Shown here piece by piece: positions 20,091 to 33,600 of a stretch of DNA of 64,000 nucleotides (position 1 is its first letter; every line of letters starts with the position of its first letter). The translations under genes were made by a program, and so were the position numbers. The DNA is from Pyropia yezoensis (lineage: Eukaryota > Rhodophyta > Bangiophyceae > Bangiales > Bangiaceae): the NCBI GenBank assembly GCA_009829735.1, contig CM020620.1:6960545-7024544 (forward strand), given 5' to 3'. Under the pieces are notes generated by a model that was not told the origin of the DNA, searched no databases, and saw nothing but the letters and a program-made list of their open reading frames with translations.

Positions 20091-21158
20091 AGAGGAGAGG
20101 ACGGCGGCGGGGGTCGTGTGGCCTCCATACATGCACGCTGGGGGGGGGTGTGCGGTGGGCGTGCTGGGTCGGATTGGGTGGGTTGGGGTGGGTGGGTGGG
20201 TGGGGGGGGGGGGGGTGGAAATACACGTCGCGGCCAGTCGCGACTTTTGCACTGTGGTGTGTTTTGTGTGTTTCTGTAGGGCGGGGAGATGGGTGCACTT
20301 GGGGTGGGCGTGGCCCGGCGTGGCCGGCGTTCCCCCCGCGGCGACGGTGCCGCCGCACCCCCGCTCCGCACACGCGATGCAGCCGGGGGGTGGGCCGCCG
20401 TGTCTAGCGAGCCCAGCTGCGGGCTCACCGCTCGAGGCGGCAGCCGGCGGCACATCCCCCTCGCGGCGGGGGGTGGCCGCCGCGTCGGGGGCGGCGGCGG
20501 CCGTCACGGGTGGATCCCCGGCTGGCGCGTACTGTACATACATAGCGCGGCGCGTCCCGCGGCACGCCCGGCCGCGATGCCGGCGGAGCCGCGTCGGCCC
20601 CACGCGCGCAGGCTGTCGCGCTCCGCCCGTGGGTGTCGTCGGCCACCGCCCGCCGTGGCCGCGCACCCCCCGCTGTGTTGTCTTGTATGTACGTACCCGG
20701 TCACCCCGCAATGGGGGGGCGCCGCCACCCGACAGCCACGGCCGTGGGGACAGCGACGGGCGGTCATCCCCCCACCCCCGCGCGGGAGGCACAGAAAGAG
20801 GAACAGAAGAAAAAACGGGGTGGGGACGGCGCGGGGGGGGGGACGCAGGGGCACCCCCCGCCGCCGCCCGCTCCCTCGACCCAGAAAAAAAAAAACCAAC
20901 AGCCGCGCGACCGTCGTGCGCCACACAGCACCCGCTCGCCCCGCCCGTCCAAAAAAAAAAAAAGAAGAAAAAAAAGAGAAGAGCGGAAGTCCCCCCAACA
21001 AAAGACAAACCGAACACAAAAAAAACGAGGAGGGGACGGGGGGGACAAAAGGCCCACCGCCCTCCCTCCATCCACCCCCCCCTTCCGCCCCCAACTCCCC
21101 CCCCCCCCCCCAAGGCCAACCCCCCCCTCCCCGGGGCCAGCCCCGGACGCCTGCGGCG
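20091..21158. other. Spacer between convergent genes
   Basis: No supported gene. It contains a G-run block at 20200-20220, a GTAC motif at 20528-20545, TGTATGTACGTA near 20685 and A-rich runs at 20884-20896 and 20951-20975. These probably lie in the 3' regions of the SANT gene (+) and the NCoR-like gene (-). Confidence 0.4.
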
Positions 21159-21504
21159 TCAGCTGCTACTCTGGCCTCCTCCCCCGGCCCCCCCCCCCGG
21201 CGGGGGGGGGGGCGGCGGCCGCGGCGCGTCGGCCGCCCCCGCCGGCGGCGGCGGCGACCGCGACGCTGCCGCCGCCGCACCACCGGCCGCGGCGGCCGCC
21301 GCCGCCGCCGCCACACCGCCGACACCACCATCGCCACCACCACCACCACCGCCGCCACCGCCGCCGCCACCACCGCCGCCACCCCCACCGGCAGCGACCA
21401 TCGGCAGCGGCGGCGGCGGCGGCCGCGACAGTGGCCGCGGGTGGCTGGCCGCGGCGGCGGCGGCGGTGGCTAGCGCGCCGCCCCCTCCTCCCGCCGCGCT
21501 GCCG

Positions 21505-21539
<35 letters not shown>

Positions 21540-23966
21540 CAGAGTCGTGGGAACGGCCGCCCCCCCGACAGCGGCGGCAGCCGCCGCGGCGGGGTAGGCG
21601 GCGGCAGGGACGGCACGCCCCCCCGCCGCCCCCGGCCCCCCGAGCGGCAGCACCAGCCGCAATGGCGGCACAGACGGCGGGGCGGGGAGGAGGAGCCCCC
21701 CCCCCCCCCCCCCCCCCCCGGCGTCCCCCCCCGCAAAGAGGGGGAGGGGCGGCGGCGGGTAGGCCGCCGCCACGCCCACGCCGCCGGGCAGCAGCGGCAG
21801 CGGCCGGCCCGGCCGGCCGAGCAGCGGCGGCGGCGGCGGCAGCAGCGGCAGCCCGCCGCCGCCGCCGCCGCCGCCGCCACCCCCACCGGCGGCGGCGGCG
21901 CTGCTGGCGGCGGCGGTCGCAACCCCAATGGGCGGCAGGCCGCCAATGGGGCCGCCGACGGCGACGCCGCCGCCGCCGCCGCCGGCGGTGCCGCCGCCGT
22001 CGCCGAGCAGCGGCGGCGGCAGCGGGTGCGGGTGGTAAAGCAGCCGCCCGTCGAGCGGCGGCGGCAGGTACCGGTACGCGGCGGCCGGCAGCGGCGGCGG
22101 CGGCGGCGTGGCAATGGCCAGCGGCGGCAGCAGCCGCACGCCCCCCCCGCCCACGCCGCCAATGCTGCCGCCCCCCCCGCCCACGCCGCCAATGCTGCCG
22201 ACGGCGCCGAGGCCGGCGGGCACCAAGCCGCCGCCGCCGCCGCCGCCGCCGCCGCCCAGGACGCCCGCCACCCCCCCCCCCGCCCCCAGCCCGTGGGGCG
22301 GCAGCGCCACGTGCTGCGAGTGCTGGTACAGCCGGCTGCTCTGCGCATACGCCAGCAGCTCCAGCCGCCGTTGCCGGTCGAGGCGGTCGGCGGGGTCGCC
22401 CCCGACGCCGCCGCCGCCACCCCGGCTGGCGCCCACACCCCCCCCCCCCCCCCCCCGCTCCACCCCCCCGCCACCGCCGCCGCCGCGCGACGGGTCGGCG
22501 CTCAGCGGCCGCGGGGGCCCCGTCAGGGGCGGCCCCCCGACCGCCCCGGTCGCCGCCGCCCCCCCCCCCGCGGCCGCGGGGAGGGGGGCACCGCCGCGCG
22601 CGGGCCGTCGGCCACCCCCCCCCCCCCCCCCGGCGGGGCGGCAGCGGGTGGGCGGCCGCCCACGGCGGCGCGCCCGCCCGCCGGTCGGGGGCGCCCGCCA
22701 GCGGCGGCGGCGGCGGCGTCAGCGACGACAGCGGCGGCAGCAGCGGCAGCGCCGACGGCGTCAGCAGCGGCAGCGGCGTTGGCAGACGCGGCGGCGGCGG
22801 GGGGGGGTGCCGCCCGCCGCCACCGCCACCACCACCGCCACCACCGCCACCACCACCGCCACCACCACCACCGCCTCCGCCACCGCCTCCGCCACCACCG
22901 CCACCGCCGCCGCTGCCGCCGCCGCTGCCAACAGCGGCGGCGGCAGCAGCAGTAGCGGCGGCGGCGGCGGTGCCTGCCAGCCGAGGCGGCGGTGGCGGGG
23001 CGTAGCCGCCCAGCCACCCAAATGCCCCGCCCCGCCCGCCAGTGGCAGCGGCCGCGCCGGCGGCGGCCGCGTCGGCAGCCGCCGCCGCCGCCGCCGCCGC
23101 CGCGACGGCGGCGGCCGCGCGGCCCCCGCCGCCGCCGGCGGTGCCGCCTCCGCCCCCTGCCGACGGGAGCGGCGCCACGCCCCCCCCCCCGTCGCCACTG
23201 CCGCCGCCGCCGCCGCCGCCGCCGCCGCGAAAGCCGCCGTCCGCCACCACCCCCGCGGCGGCCGGCGGCGGGGCGGCAGGCGGGGCGGCAGGCGGGGCGG
23301 CAGGCGGGGCGGCAGGCGGGGGCTTGGCACCCCCCCCCCCCCCGGCAGTAGCGCCGCCGTCGGCGCGGCGCCGCTTTTCGGGCGGCGCCCCCGCCGCCGC
23401 GTCGGCCTGGACCCCTGCCGCCGCCGCCGCCGCCGACGCCGCCGCCGCCGCCACCGCCGCGGCCGACCGCTTGCGGCCGTCGGCGCGGCCGGCGTCCTTG
23501 CGGTGCTTTCGCGGCGCCTTGGCCGCCTTGGCCGCCGCCCCCGCGCCGCCGCCGCCTACGCCGCCGCCGCCGCTGCCGGCGGTCACGGCGGCAGTGGGCG
23601 GCCCACCACCACCACCACCACCACCACCACCACCACCACCACCACCACCACCAGCGGCGGCGGCGGCGACAGTGGCCGGCGTGGCGACCGCCGGCGGCGC
23701 CACCCCCCCCCCCCCCCCCCCCCGGCGGCCGGCGGCGCCCCTCCCCCCCCCCCCCCCCCCCCCCCCCCTCCCGCCCACGGTAGGCGGCCTGCCAATGCCC
23801 CTTGATCTGCGCCACCGTCTTGGACGGCAGCGCTGCGGCGAGGCGCCCCCAGTCGCGGCCGTGGGCGGCGAGGAGGCGGCCAAAGCGGGCCTCCTCGGCG
23901 GCCGTCCACACGGCCCGGCGGCTGCGCTTGCCGCCGGCCTTGGCCTTGCCGCCCCCACCGCCGCCG

Positions 23967-23998
<32 letters not shown>

Positions 23999-26900
23999 GG
24001 CCGCCGCGGCGGCCGCGGCGGCGGCGGCCGCCGCACCCGCCGCCGCGGGCCCCCCAGCGCCGGCAGCCCGGCCAGCCGCCGCCGCCGCCGCCGCCGCCGC
24101 CGCGGCGGCAGGGGGCGGCGGCCCGGCCGGCGGGGGCACCCCCCCGCCGACGGCCGCCGCCACCTCCCCCCCCCCCCCCCTTCCCCTCCCGCCGCCCGCG
24201 GCCACCCCCGGGGGGCGGCCGCCGCCGCCGCCCGCTCCCCGCTTGGCCGCTGGGAACAACAGCTCGGCGGCAATGCCGTCGGCGGGCGCCTCGCCACCGC
24301 CCGCCACACGCGGGGCGGCGGCGGCCGACAGCGCCGCGGCAAAAGCGGCCAGCTCGGCCGGCGTCCGCGGCGGCGGGTGGCGGCCCCGCTTGCGCCGCCC
24401 CCCGCCCCCCCCGCCACCGCCACCGCCGCCGCCACCGTCAATGCCAGGACCACCCCCGCCGCAGCCCGCCGCCGCCCCGCCGCCACCACCACCGCCAGAC
24501 GCACGTGCGCCCGCGCCATAGGCGGCCGCCAGTAGGGGCGCGGGGATGTACGCGTCGAGGGCGGCCACGTACCGGTGGGCGGCGTAGTAGGCGCGGCAGT
24601 CGTCGGCAGTCTTGGGTGGCGGGGGGGGTGCGTCGGGGGCGGCGGCGGCGGTCGCGGCGGCCGCCGCAGCGTTTGCCGCCGCCGCCGCCGCCCCGCTGCC
24701 ACGGCCGCCGTCGGCGGCCGCCGCCACCCCCTTCCGCACCGCCGTCGGGGCCTGCCCAGCAGGCGCCGCCGCGGCTCCCCCCCCCTCCCCCCCCCCCCGC
24801 GTCTGGCCTCACGTCCATGGCCGCCGCCGCCGCCGCCGCCGACGAGGTCCCCCCCGCCACAACCGGCGGCCGAGGCGGCGTCGGCGGGGTGGCGGCGGCC
24901 AGGTACGCCGCCACCCCCTCCCAGTCTGCCCCATGACGCAGGAGCGCCATGGGAAACAGCGCCCGGGAGCGGTCATCCCACGCCGCCGCCGCGGCGGCGG
25001 CAGCGTCGGCAGCGGCGGCGGCCGCGGCGACTGCCTGCGTCGCCGCCGCCGCGGCGGCAGCCGAGCCCGGCAGCACGCGGCCATTGGGCAGGGCGCCCGC
25101 CCCGCTACTCCCCTCGGCGACGCCGCCGAGCCCGTCGGCGCCCCCAGCCGCCGCCCCGCCCCCCCCCTCGTCGTCGCGGGGGCGGTCCCCGTCGGGCGGC
25201 GCGAGCCCCGCCAGCGTCAGCAGCGCCCGACGCTTGGCGCCCCGCCGCTTCATCGACGGCCCGTCCTTGAGGAGCTGCTTGAGGTCCAGCCGCAGCTTGT
25301 TCTGATAGTAGAACCGCACCACATCCTCCACGCCCTTGTTGGGAAAGAAGGAGGCGATGCGCCGGAACTGCTTGGGGTGCGCCAGGTACTTTTCCAAAAA
25401 CAGCAGCACCTCCTGCCGCCGCCACGGCGCCACCGCCCGGGCAGCCATGTGCTCCGCGATAGGGTCGTCCAGCAGCACCCCCCCGGCCGGGAGCGCCGGC
25501 GCCTGCCCCACCGTCGACAGGGGCGGGACGGACGCGACGGCCGACGCCCAGCGGGAGTCGCTGGCCGACGCGGTGGTGACCCGCGCGAGCAGCTCGTCCA
25601 GCTCGGGGAGGGTGCACGGCGCGCCCGCCGCGCCGCCCACCGCCACGGGGCGGTAGGTGACGCGGCCCGACGCGGTGCGGCTGGACGACACCATGGCCGA
25701 CCCGCGGGTGGCCATGAGCACAAACCGGTCCCGCTCCCGCACCGTATCCCGCTTGTCCCGCGACCGCTTGTCCAGCGCCGCCTTGACGCGGCCCCGCCAG
25801 GCGGTGCGGAGCGCCGCCTCTGTCGCCTCCATGGCCCCCGCCCGCGCCGCAGCGGCCACCGCGCGGGCGGCCCGCGCCGCCGCCACGCCGTCGCGGAGGG
25901 CGGCCGGCGGCGACGCGGCCGCCACCACCCCGGCCACCGCGGACGCGCAGGTGTAGGTGGGGGGGGCGGCCAGGCCCAGCACCCGGTCCGAGCACAGGCG
26001 CGCGAGGGAGCGGGCGGCCGCCGCGGCGGTCGCCCGGTTCTCCCCGACCAGCCGCCGCACCACGTCGGCCACGAGGGGAGCGGGCGGCCGCCCGGCGGCC
26101 GCGCCGCCGCCGCCGCCGACGCCCCCTTCATCGTCGGCGCTCCCATCATCGCTGGCGCCAAGGCGGCCGGGCGTGTCGCAGCCGCCGCCACCGCCGCCAA
26201 TGCCCCCACCGCCGTCGCCCCCACCGTCGCCGCTACCGACGCGGGCGACGGGCCGGTGGGTGCGGATGACCTCTGCCGCGAGCGCCGCGGCGGCCGCCGC
26301 GGCGGCAACGTCCACCCCACGGCGCGGCCGCACAACGACAGCGTCCGTGTGGGTGCCGCCACGGGCGGCGGCAGCGCCGGTGGTGGCGGCTTTTGCGGCC
26401 AGCGCCGCGGCGGGCGCCGCGGCGGCAACGTCCACCCCACGGCGCGGCCGCACAACAACAGCGTCCGAGCGGGCGCCGCCACGGGCGGCGCCCGTGCCGG
26501 CGGCCGGGCGGCCAACCCCGCCGGCAGCCGCCGCCAGTGGGCGCGCCGCCCCCTCGGCCGGCCGCGGTGGCGGCGGGGGCGCGGCGGCGCCACCAGCGCC
26601 GCCTCCTCCCGCTGCCGTAGCCGCCGCAGGAGCGGCGGCCGTGGTGGACGAGGCGGCGGCGGCGGCGGCGGCGGCGACACGGAGCTCTGTCAGGCGCTTG
26701 CGCGCCCGCCCCAGCCGCGCGTCAATCTGCTTCATGTCGTCGAGCAGCTGCGCGCGGGTGAGGTCCGCCATGCCCCTGCCGGGCGTCGCGGCCGCCACCT
26801 CGAGGTGCAGCGGCGCCGCCGTGGCGAGGCCGTCGATAAGGGGGTCGGCCAAGGGCGGCGGCGCGCCCGGCACGCCCCCCGACACTGCCGACGCCGTCGC

Positions 26901-29900
26901 CGCCGCCGGCTGCCGCGGCGGCGCGCCGCCGCCGACGCTTGGCCCGTCAAGGCCTGGAACAGGAGAGGAGGGCGGCCGCAGCGCCGGCAGCGGCCGCGGC
27001 GCGCCCACGGATGCCGCCGCAGCCGCCGCCGCAAAGGACGGCTGCGGCGGCGGCCGCCGCCCCGCCCGGTCCGCGCCCACCCCCACCACCCCCGTCATGG
27101 GGACGGACGTGGACGTGCTCACCGTCGGCGGCGCGGGGTCAGACGCAGGCAGCAGCAGCGGCGGCGGCGGCGGCAGCGGCAGCGTTGGCGGCGGCGGCGG
27201 CTGCGGCGCCACCGCCGCGCCCCGCGCCTCCGTCACCCCCGCCGCCGCCGCCGCCGTGGTTGCCAACGAGGGGCGCAGCGCGAGCGGCTTGCGCACCGTC
27301 GGCGACCGGCCAGCGGCGGGCGGCGGCCGCGGCAGTCGGCGCAGCCCAGACGGGGAGGCCGCGCCGGCGAGCGGCAGCGGGGGGGGCGCGTCGGCCACCC
27401 CGCCCCCCGCTGCCGGCGGGACCGCCTTGCGTGGCACCGGCGGCGGCGGCGGCGACGGCGGCATCGCCACCACCTTGCGAGGCACAGCCGGCGGGGACGG
27501 CGGCACCGTCGCTGCCTTTTTGCGCGGCACTGCCGGCGGCGACGCCGGCACTGGCGCCGCCTTGCGCGCCACGGGCGGCGGCGGCGACGCCGGCACGGGC
27601 GCTGCCTTGCGCGGCACGGGTCGCGGCGGCGCCGCCTTGCGCGGCACGGCGGGCGGTGCGGCGGGCGCGGGCGCCTTGCGAGGCACGGGCGGCGGCTCCT
27701 CGTCAGCAACCGCCACGCCCGCATCGTCGGCGGCGCGTTCACGCCGCGGGGACGACTGGGGCAGCGGCGGCGGCGGCGGCGGCGGCGGCCGCGGCGTCGG
27801 CGGCGACGCCATGCCCCGCAACGACGCGGCGGTGATGGGCCGTGGCCGCCGGCCACTGCCGTCGCGTCCGCCCGCGGGGACGGGCGCGGCCACACCCGGT
27901 GACCGCCGCCGCGCCGCCGGCGCCGTAACGGGCGGGGACGCCGCAACGGGCGTACGCGGCGGCGCTCCCCGGCCGGCCGCCCCCGTTGCCGCAGACGCCG
28001 ACGGCGGCAGTGGCGTCGCCGCCGACCCCACGGCTTGACTAACGGCCGGGTGGGCAACCGCCGCCGTCCCCACTGTCGTCGCGGGCGGGACGGGCAGCGA
28101 CAGCGTCGAGGGCGGGCGCGGCGCCCCCGGCGCGCGCCGGTCGCCGTCGCCACCGCCGCCGCCACGGATGCTACCACCACCACCGCCCGCCACCACAGGC
28201 GGCGGCGGCGACAATAGGGGCGGCGGGCTGCGGGTGGCCGCCCCCGCACCGCCCACCGGCGGCCTCGCCGCCACAGGCGCCGCCACGACTGACGGCGGCC
28301 GCGGGGGGGATGACCGCGCGTGGGGCGGCGACGTGGCCGCCCCAGCCGCCGCCGCCGCCGCCTGCGACGGCGGCAGCCTGCCGACCGGCGGTGGTACCAG
28401 CACAGACGCCGACGGGACAGCCGCCGCCACGGGGACCACCGCCGCAGCTGCCGCGCCGGGAGACGGCCCCGGGAGCCGACGCGCCGGCGACAGCGGCCGC
28501 CGCGCCGGTGAGGGCGGTCGCCGCGTCGGCGATGGCGCCCGCGGCGCCCGTGGCGACGCGCGCGTTGGCGGCTGCTCGCCGGGCCGGGCCGGGCCGCCCG
28601 CGAAAGCGTCGTCGCCCAGTACCCGTGGCGACGGTGGCTGCCTGCCAAGTCGCCCCCGCGACGACGGCGGCGGCGCCGCGGCCATCGACTGCGCGACAGG
28701 CCGCAGCAACGCTGCCGCCGCCGCGGCTGCAGGCGCTGCCGCTGCAGCCGCCGCCGCTGCCGGTCGTGGCGGCGGTGGGGGCGGCGGCGACGCGCTCTGC
28801 CGACGGTGGGCGCTGCCGTCACGGGCGGCAGCCACCCCCCCCACCGTGGCCGTCGCGGCGGGCGTGCCGCCGTCACGACCCGCCGCCGCAGACGGCGGTG
28901 CCGCTGGCAGGCGGGTGGGCGTGCCGGCCTTGGCCGCCTCAACAGCAACAGCGGCGGCAATGGGGGCGGCGGCTGTGGGGGCGGCAGCGGGAGCGCCACC
29001 GCCCGCTGGGGGTGGGACAGAGTCTGCAAACCGCGACGCCCCCTTTTCCGGCCCCGCCCGCCCAGCGGCGGGCGGCCGTGGCGCCACCCGCGACGCCGGT
29101 GGCGGCGCCTGCCCGCCACCGCCACTGCCGCTGCCGCCACCGCCGGCAGCAGCAGCGCGACGGCCGCCTGATGCAGAGGCCGCCGAGGTGGGGACGGCGG
29201 CGGCCGCGGCGGCCGCCGCGGCGGGGGGGACGACCAGAGGCCGGGGCGGCGCCACAAGCCGCGGCGACGGGGGGAGCCGCGGGGACGCCCCACCCGCCAC
29301 GACCCGCGGAGGCGAGGCCGCCCGTGGCGGCGCCCCCGACCGAGGCGGCGGCGGACCCGTCCCGCGGCCGGGAGACGCCCCACGCCGCGGGGAGGGCGGT
29401 CGACGGGGAGAGGGCGGCCGCCGGGGAGATGAAACGCGCCGAGGTGACGGCCCGCGCCGAGGAGACGGTCCGCGCCGAGGAGACGGCGCCCGCCGGGGAG
29501 ATGGCGCCCGCCGGGGAGAGCCACCGCGCCGGGGAGAGGGTGCGCGGCGGGGGGACCCCCCGCGTTGTGGGGACGGCGCGCGGCGGGAGAGGGGCGCCCG
29601 CGTCGGCGACGGCACGCGTCGCGGAGACAGTGCACGCCGCGGAGATGGAGCCCGCCGAGGCGACGCCCCCCACCGAGGAGACCCCCCCCGCGGCGGGGAT
29701 GGTGGCCGCCGCAACGACGGCGGCGGCGGCGGTGGCCGCGTTGGCGATGCCCCGCGGTGGGGGGAGGCCGCGCGCCACGATGCCGCCGCGCGCCGTGGGG
29801 ATGGCGCCCGCTGGAGGGGCGGCGGGCCCCCCCGCGGGGGGGATGCCACCCCGCCCCCCCGCCACGGCGACGCGCCGCGCCGCGGCGGCGACCGCCGCCG

Positions 29901-30574
29901 GGGTGACGCGTCGCGCCCCCGTGAGGGCGGCGGGGTTGGGCGCCGAGGGGGAGACGCCGCGCGTCGTAGCGGCGACGCCGCGCGCCGTGGTGGGGGCGAC
30001 GCGCGTCGCAGCGGCGACGCCGCGCGCCGCGGCGGAGGTGACGGGCGTCGCAGCGGCGACGCCGCGCGCCGCGACGGCGACGGTGCGCGCCGTGGCGGCG
30101 ACGGTGCGCGCCGCGGCGGTGACGGCGCGCGCCGCGGCGGGGGAGACGCGCGTCGGGGAGGGGGCGACGCACGGCGGGGCGGGGGGGACGCGCGCCGTGG
30201 GGATGCCCCCCGCCGCGGGGATGCCGGCCGTCTGGGTGAAGCCGGCCGTCGGGGCGACACCGGCCGTCGGGGCGACGCCGCCCGTCGGGGCGACGCCGCC
30301 CGTCGGGGCGACGCCGCCAGCCGGAGCGGGGAGGTGGCGCGCCGCGGGGACGCTGCCGCCCGCCGCGGCGACGGCGGCCGGTGAGGCGACACGGGCGGGG
30401 GGTGCCTTGGCGACAGCGGCCGCGGCGGCGCGGCCGGCCGCCGCGGCGCCGGCGCCCACCGCGGGGAGGAGGCCAGCCGCCGAGGGGGGCCCCCCGCCGC
30501 GGGGGGAGGGGGCGGCGGCGACGCCCCGCGTGGGGGGGACGCGCCCCCGCGGCCGGGCGACGCGCCCCGCAGCG

Positions 30575-30606
<32 letters not shown>

Positions 30607-33600
30607 AGCGGCAGCGGCGGCGATCCCGCCCGCCGCAACGGCGGCGGCGGCGACGACGCCCGCCGCGGCGACGGCAGCGACGACGGTCGCCGCGGCGGCG
30701 GCGATGCGGCCCGGTGGGGCGTTGCGGACACTGTCCCTGGCCGCGGCGGCGGCGGTGGCAGCCGCGGCGACTCGCCGGGCCGGCCGCCCGGCCGCTCTGG
30801 CACCGCCGCCGCCGTCACCGCCGCCGCCGACGCTGCCGGGCGGGGCGACGGCGCCGCGGCCACAGCCCGTGGCGACGGCGCACGCCTGTCTGACGGCAAG
30901 GACCGAAGCGGCGTCGGCGGCGGCAGCGGCGTTGGAGGGGGGGGAGACGTCGCAGGCGGTGGTGGTGGTGGTGGTGGTGGTGGTGGTGGCGGGGGTGGGG
31001 TTGGTGGGGGCGGGGGTGGTGGTGGGGCTGCGGCTGGGGGTGGTGGCGGTGGCGGTGTTGGGGGTTGGGCGGCTGGGGACGGCGCCGCGTGACGCGGCTC
31101 GGTCGGCAGCGGCCGCGGCGACGGCGCCGGCGGCGCCCGTGGCGACGCCCCCCCCCCTCGCGGGGATGGCGGCTGCCGTCGGGGCGACAAGACGCCCCGG
31201 GGCGACACGACACGCCGGGGTGACACAACGCCCCGGGGCGACGGCGGTAGCCGCGGTGACAGCAGCATGGGTCCGCCGCCCCCCGCCGTCGCCGCAGAGC
31301 CCCGCGGCGGTAGCGGCAGCGGCAGCGGCGGCACCCGCACCGACGGGCCGCCCGCCCGCGCCTTTGTCGCCCCATCGCTAGCGCCGCCGCTGCCGCCGCC
31401 GCCGCCGCCACCACCACCGCCGCCGCCGCCGCGCCGAGGCGACAGGAGCGGCCGCGCCGCCGCCGCCGCCGCCGCAGACGGCCGGTCAATCGGTAATGGT
31501 CGCGGTGACGGCACACGGCCGGCAGCGGGGGCTGCGACGGGGGATGGCAGGGGGGGCGGCGTGGCCGGGGGAGCGGCAGCGGACCCGGCCGCCCCGCCAG
31601 GGGGTGCCCCCCCACTGGGCGATGAGGGTGGCAACGCCAGCCGCCAGGGCTGCGCGCCCGCGCCCGCGTCCGCACCCGCACCCGCCGACGGCGCCACCGC
31701 CGCAGGCGCCCCCCCCGCCGCTGCCGCCGTCGACGACGACCGCGGCCGTGGCGTGGGCGACGGTGGGCCCGCCGGCGGGCGTTGCGGGGACGCGGCGGCC
31801 GCCGCAGGCGCCGCTGCCGCCGCCGCGGCTGGCGCCGCGGCGGCCCGCCGGTCGGCCGCCTTGTCCTGCCGCCGCCGCGCCTCCATCCGGGAGAGGCCCT
31901 TCTCCTCCCCCCGCCCGGCGGGTGCCGCGGCGGCAGCCGCAGCCGCCGGCGCACCCGCCGGCGGCAGGTACCCATTGGCGCGCCGCGTGTCGGCCAGCGG
32001 CCGTGGCTCGGCCGCCGCCCCGGCGGCCGCCGCAACAGGCGCCGCCGCCGCCGTCGTTGATGGTGACGCTTCGGAAAAGCGGCGGGGCTCATCACCCCCA
32101 TCGCGGCCGCCACGGCTGCCCCGCGGGGGCGGCTGTCCGCTACGGGAATCCCGGTTGGTCGCGCCCAGACGGCCACTGACGGGCGTGGAAAGAGTATTCA
32201 GCGCCCTTGGTGGGGGGGGGGCGCGGCCCTGGACTGCTGCCGCTCCCACCGCCGCCGCCGCCGCCTCCGCGGCCGCCGGTGCCGCCGGTGCTGCCGCCAC
32301 AGGCGTCGCCACGGTCGGACGGGACAGCGACGGCGGGGGCCGTGATGGCGCCGGCGTGGGGCCTGCCGCCGCCGCCGCCGCCGCTGCTGCCGCGTGCGGC
32401 AGCGCCACAAAGCGGCTGCCCGCCGCCCGCTTGGCCGGCGGGGACCGAGACCGCGCGGCGGGCGGGGACCGCTTGCGCGGCGACCGCGGCCGGCCGCCAC
32501 CCGTGGCCGCCACCGCCCTTGGCACCTTTGGGGGTGTCGGCCCGTCGACAGGGGACGTTGCTGGGGCAGCGGAGGCGGCGGCGGCAGTAGCCGCCGCGGC
32601 ACGGGTGCCCCAGGCGGTGGCCAATGGCGGCCGGTCCCGCTCGCGCACCATGGCCACCCCCGTCGTGGGGGATGAGCCGCCGCCGCCACCGCCGCCGCCC
32701 CCCGACACGGGGGCGCCCGCCACGGCCGCCCCGCGGGAGCGGGTGCCCCCACCTCCGCCACTCATCGACGGCGGGGCGTCGGGGGCGGCCGCCGCGGCCG
32801 CGGCCGACGAGGCAGACAGGGCCAGCGGCGGCGGCGACCGCCCACCAGCGTCGGCGGGCGGCCGACGCGCTGGCAACCGCCCACCGCTGCCGCCGCCGCC
32901 GCCGCCGCTGGTGCCGTTGGGTGGGGGTGGGGGCGGTGGCGGTGGGGGGGGTGGGGGCGTTGGCGGCGGCAGCGGCCCCGGGCGGCCGGCCACGTCGGCC
33001 GGCCGCCCCCCCCCGCCACCCCAGGCGCGCGCCCCACCCCCCCGGGGCGACGGCGGCGGCCCGGGCGCCGCCACCCCACGGTACCGACGGCCAGCCGGGC
33101 TCGCACTCCGCCGTCGCCCCCCACGGGGCGACAGCAGCGGCGGCCGGCCACCGCTGCTACCGCCGGCCGAAGCCGGCGAGGCGGGCGGCGGGGCCGCCGC
33201 TGCAGCCGCCGCCGGCGACGCAGACGGCGAGAGCGCCCCACCCTTACCAGGCGGGAGAGGCAGCGGCGGCGGCGCGCCCGCCGGCCGCGCGACTGGGTAG
33301 TCAGCGCCGCCGCCGCCGGGGCGGACGTCGGGCCACCCGCGGCCCCGTGGGGGCAGATGCGGCGGTAGGGGCCCGCCGCCACCACCGCCGCCGCTGATGC
33401 CACCAATGCCGCCGCCCCCCCCGGCGTCGCCATACTTGACGCCCGGCGTCGGGTAGGCACGCATGCGTGGGCCGGGCGGCGGCGGCGGCAGCGGCAGCGT
33501 CGGGGGTGGGGAGTGGAGTCGGCGGCTGCCGCCGCCGCTGCCGCCGCCACCGACCCCACGGGCGGCTCCGCCGGCCCCCCCAGGCGGGTCGTACAGGTGG

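Noticed and set aside
18338-21119. Minus-strand frames of 700-900 residues opposite the SANT gene
   Set aside because: Antisense shadows of GCN-rich coding sequence. The stretch near 20540-20280 (CIACAERGCGG) reads like protein, but has no start, splice sites or family match.
28310-31381. Plus-strand open frames of 700-1000 residues opposite the NCoR-like gene
   Set aside because: They mirror the SPRR-coding strand, consist of Ala/Arg/Gly/Asp runs and have no motif; the minus strand explains the periodicity better.
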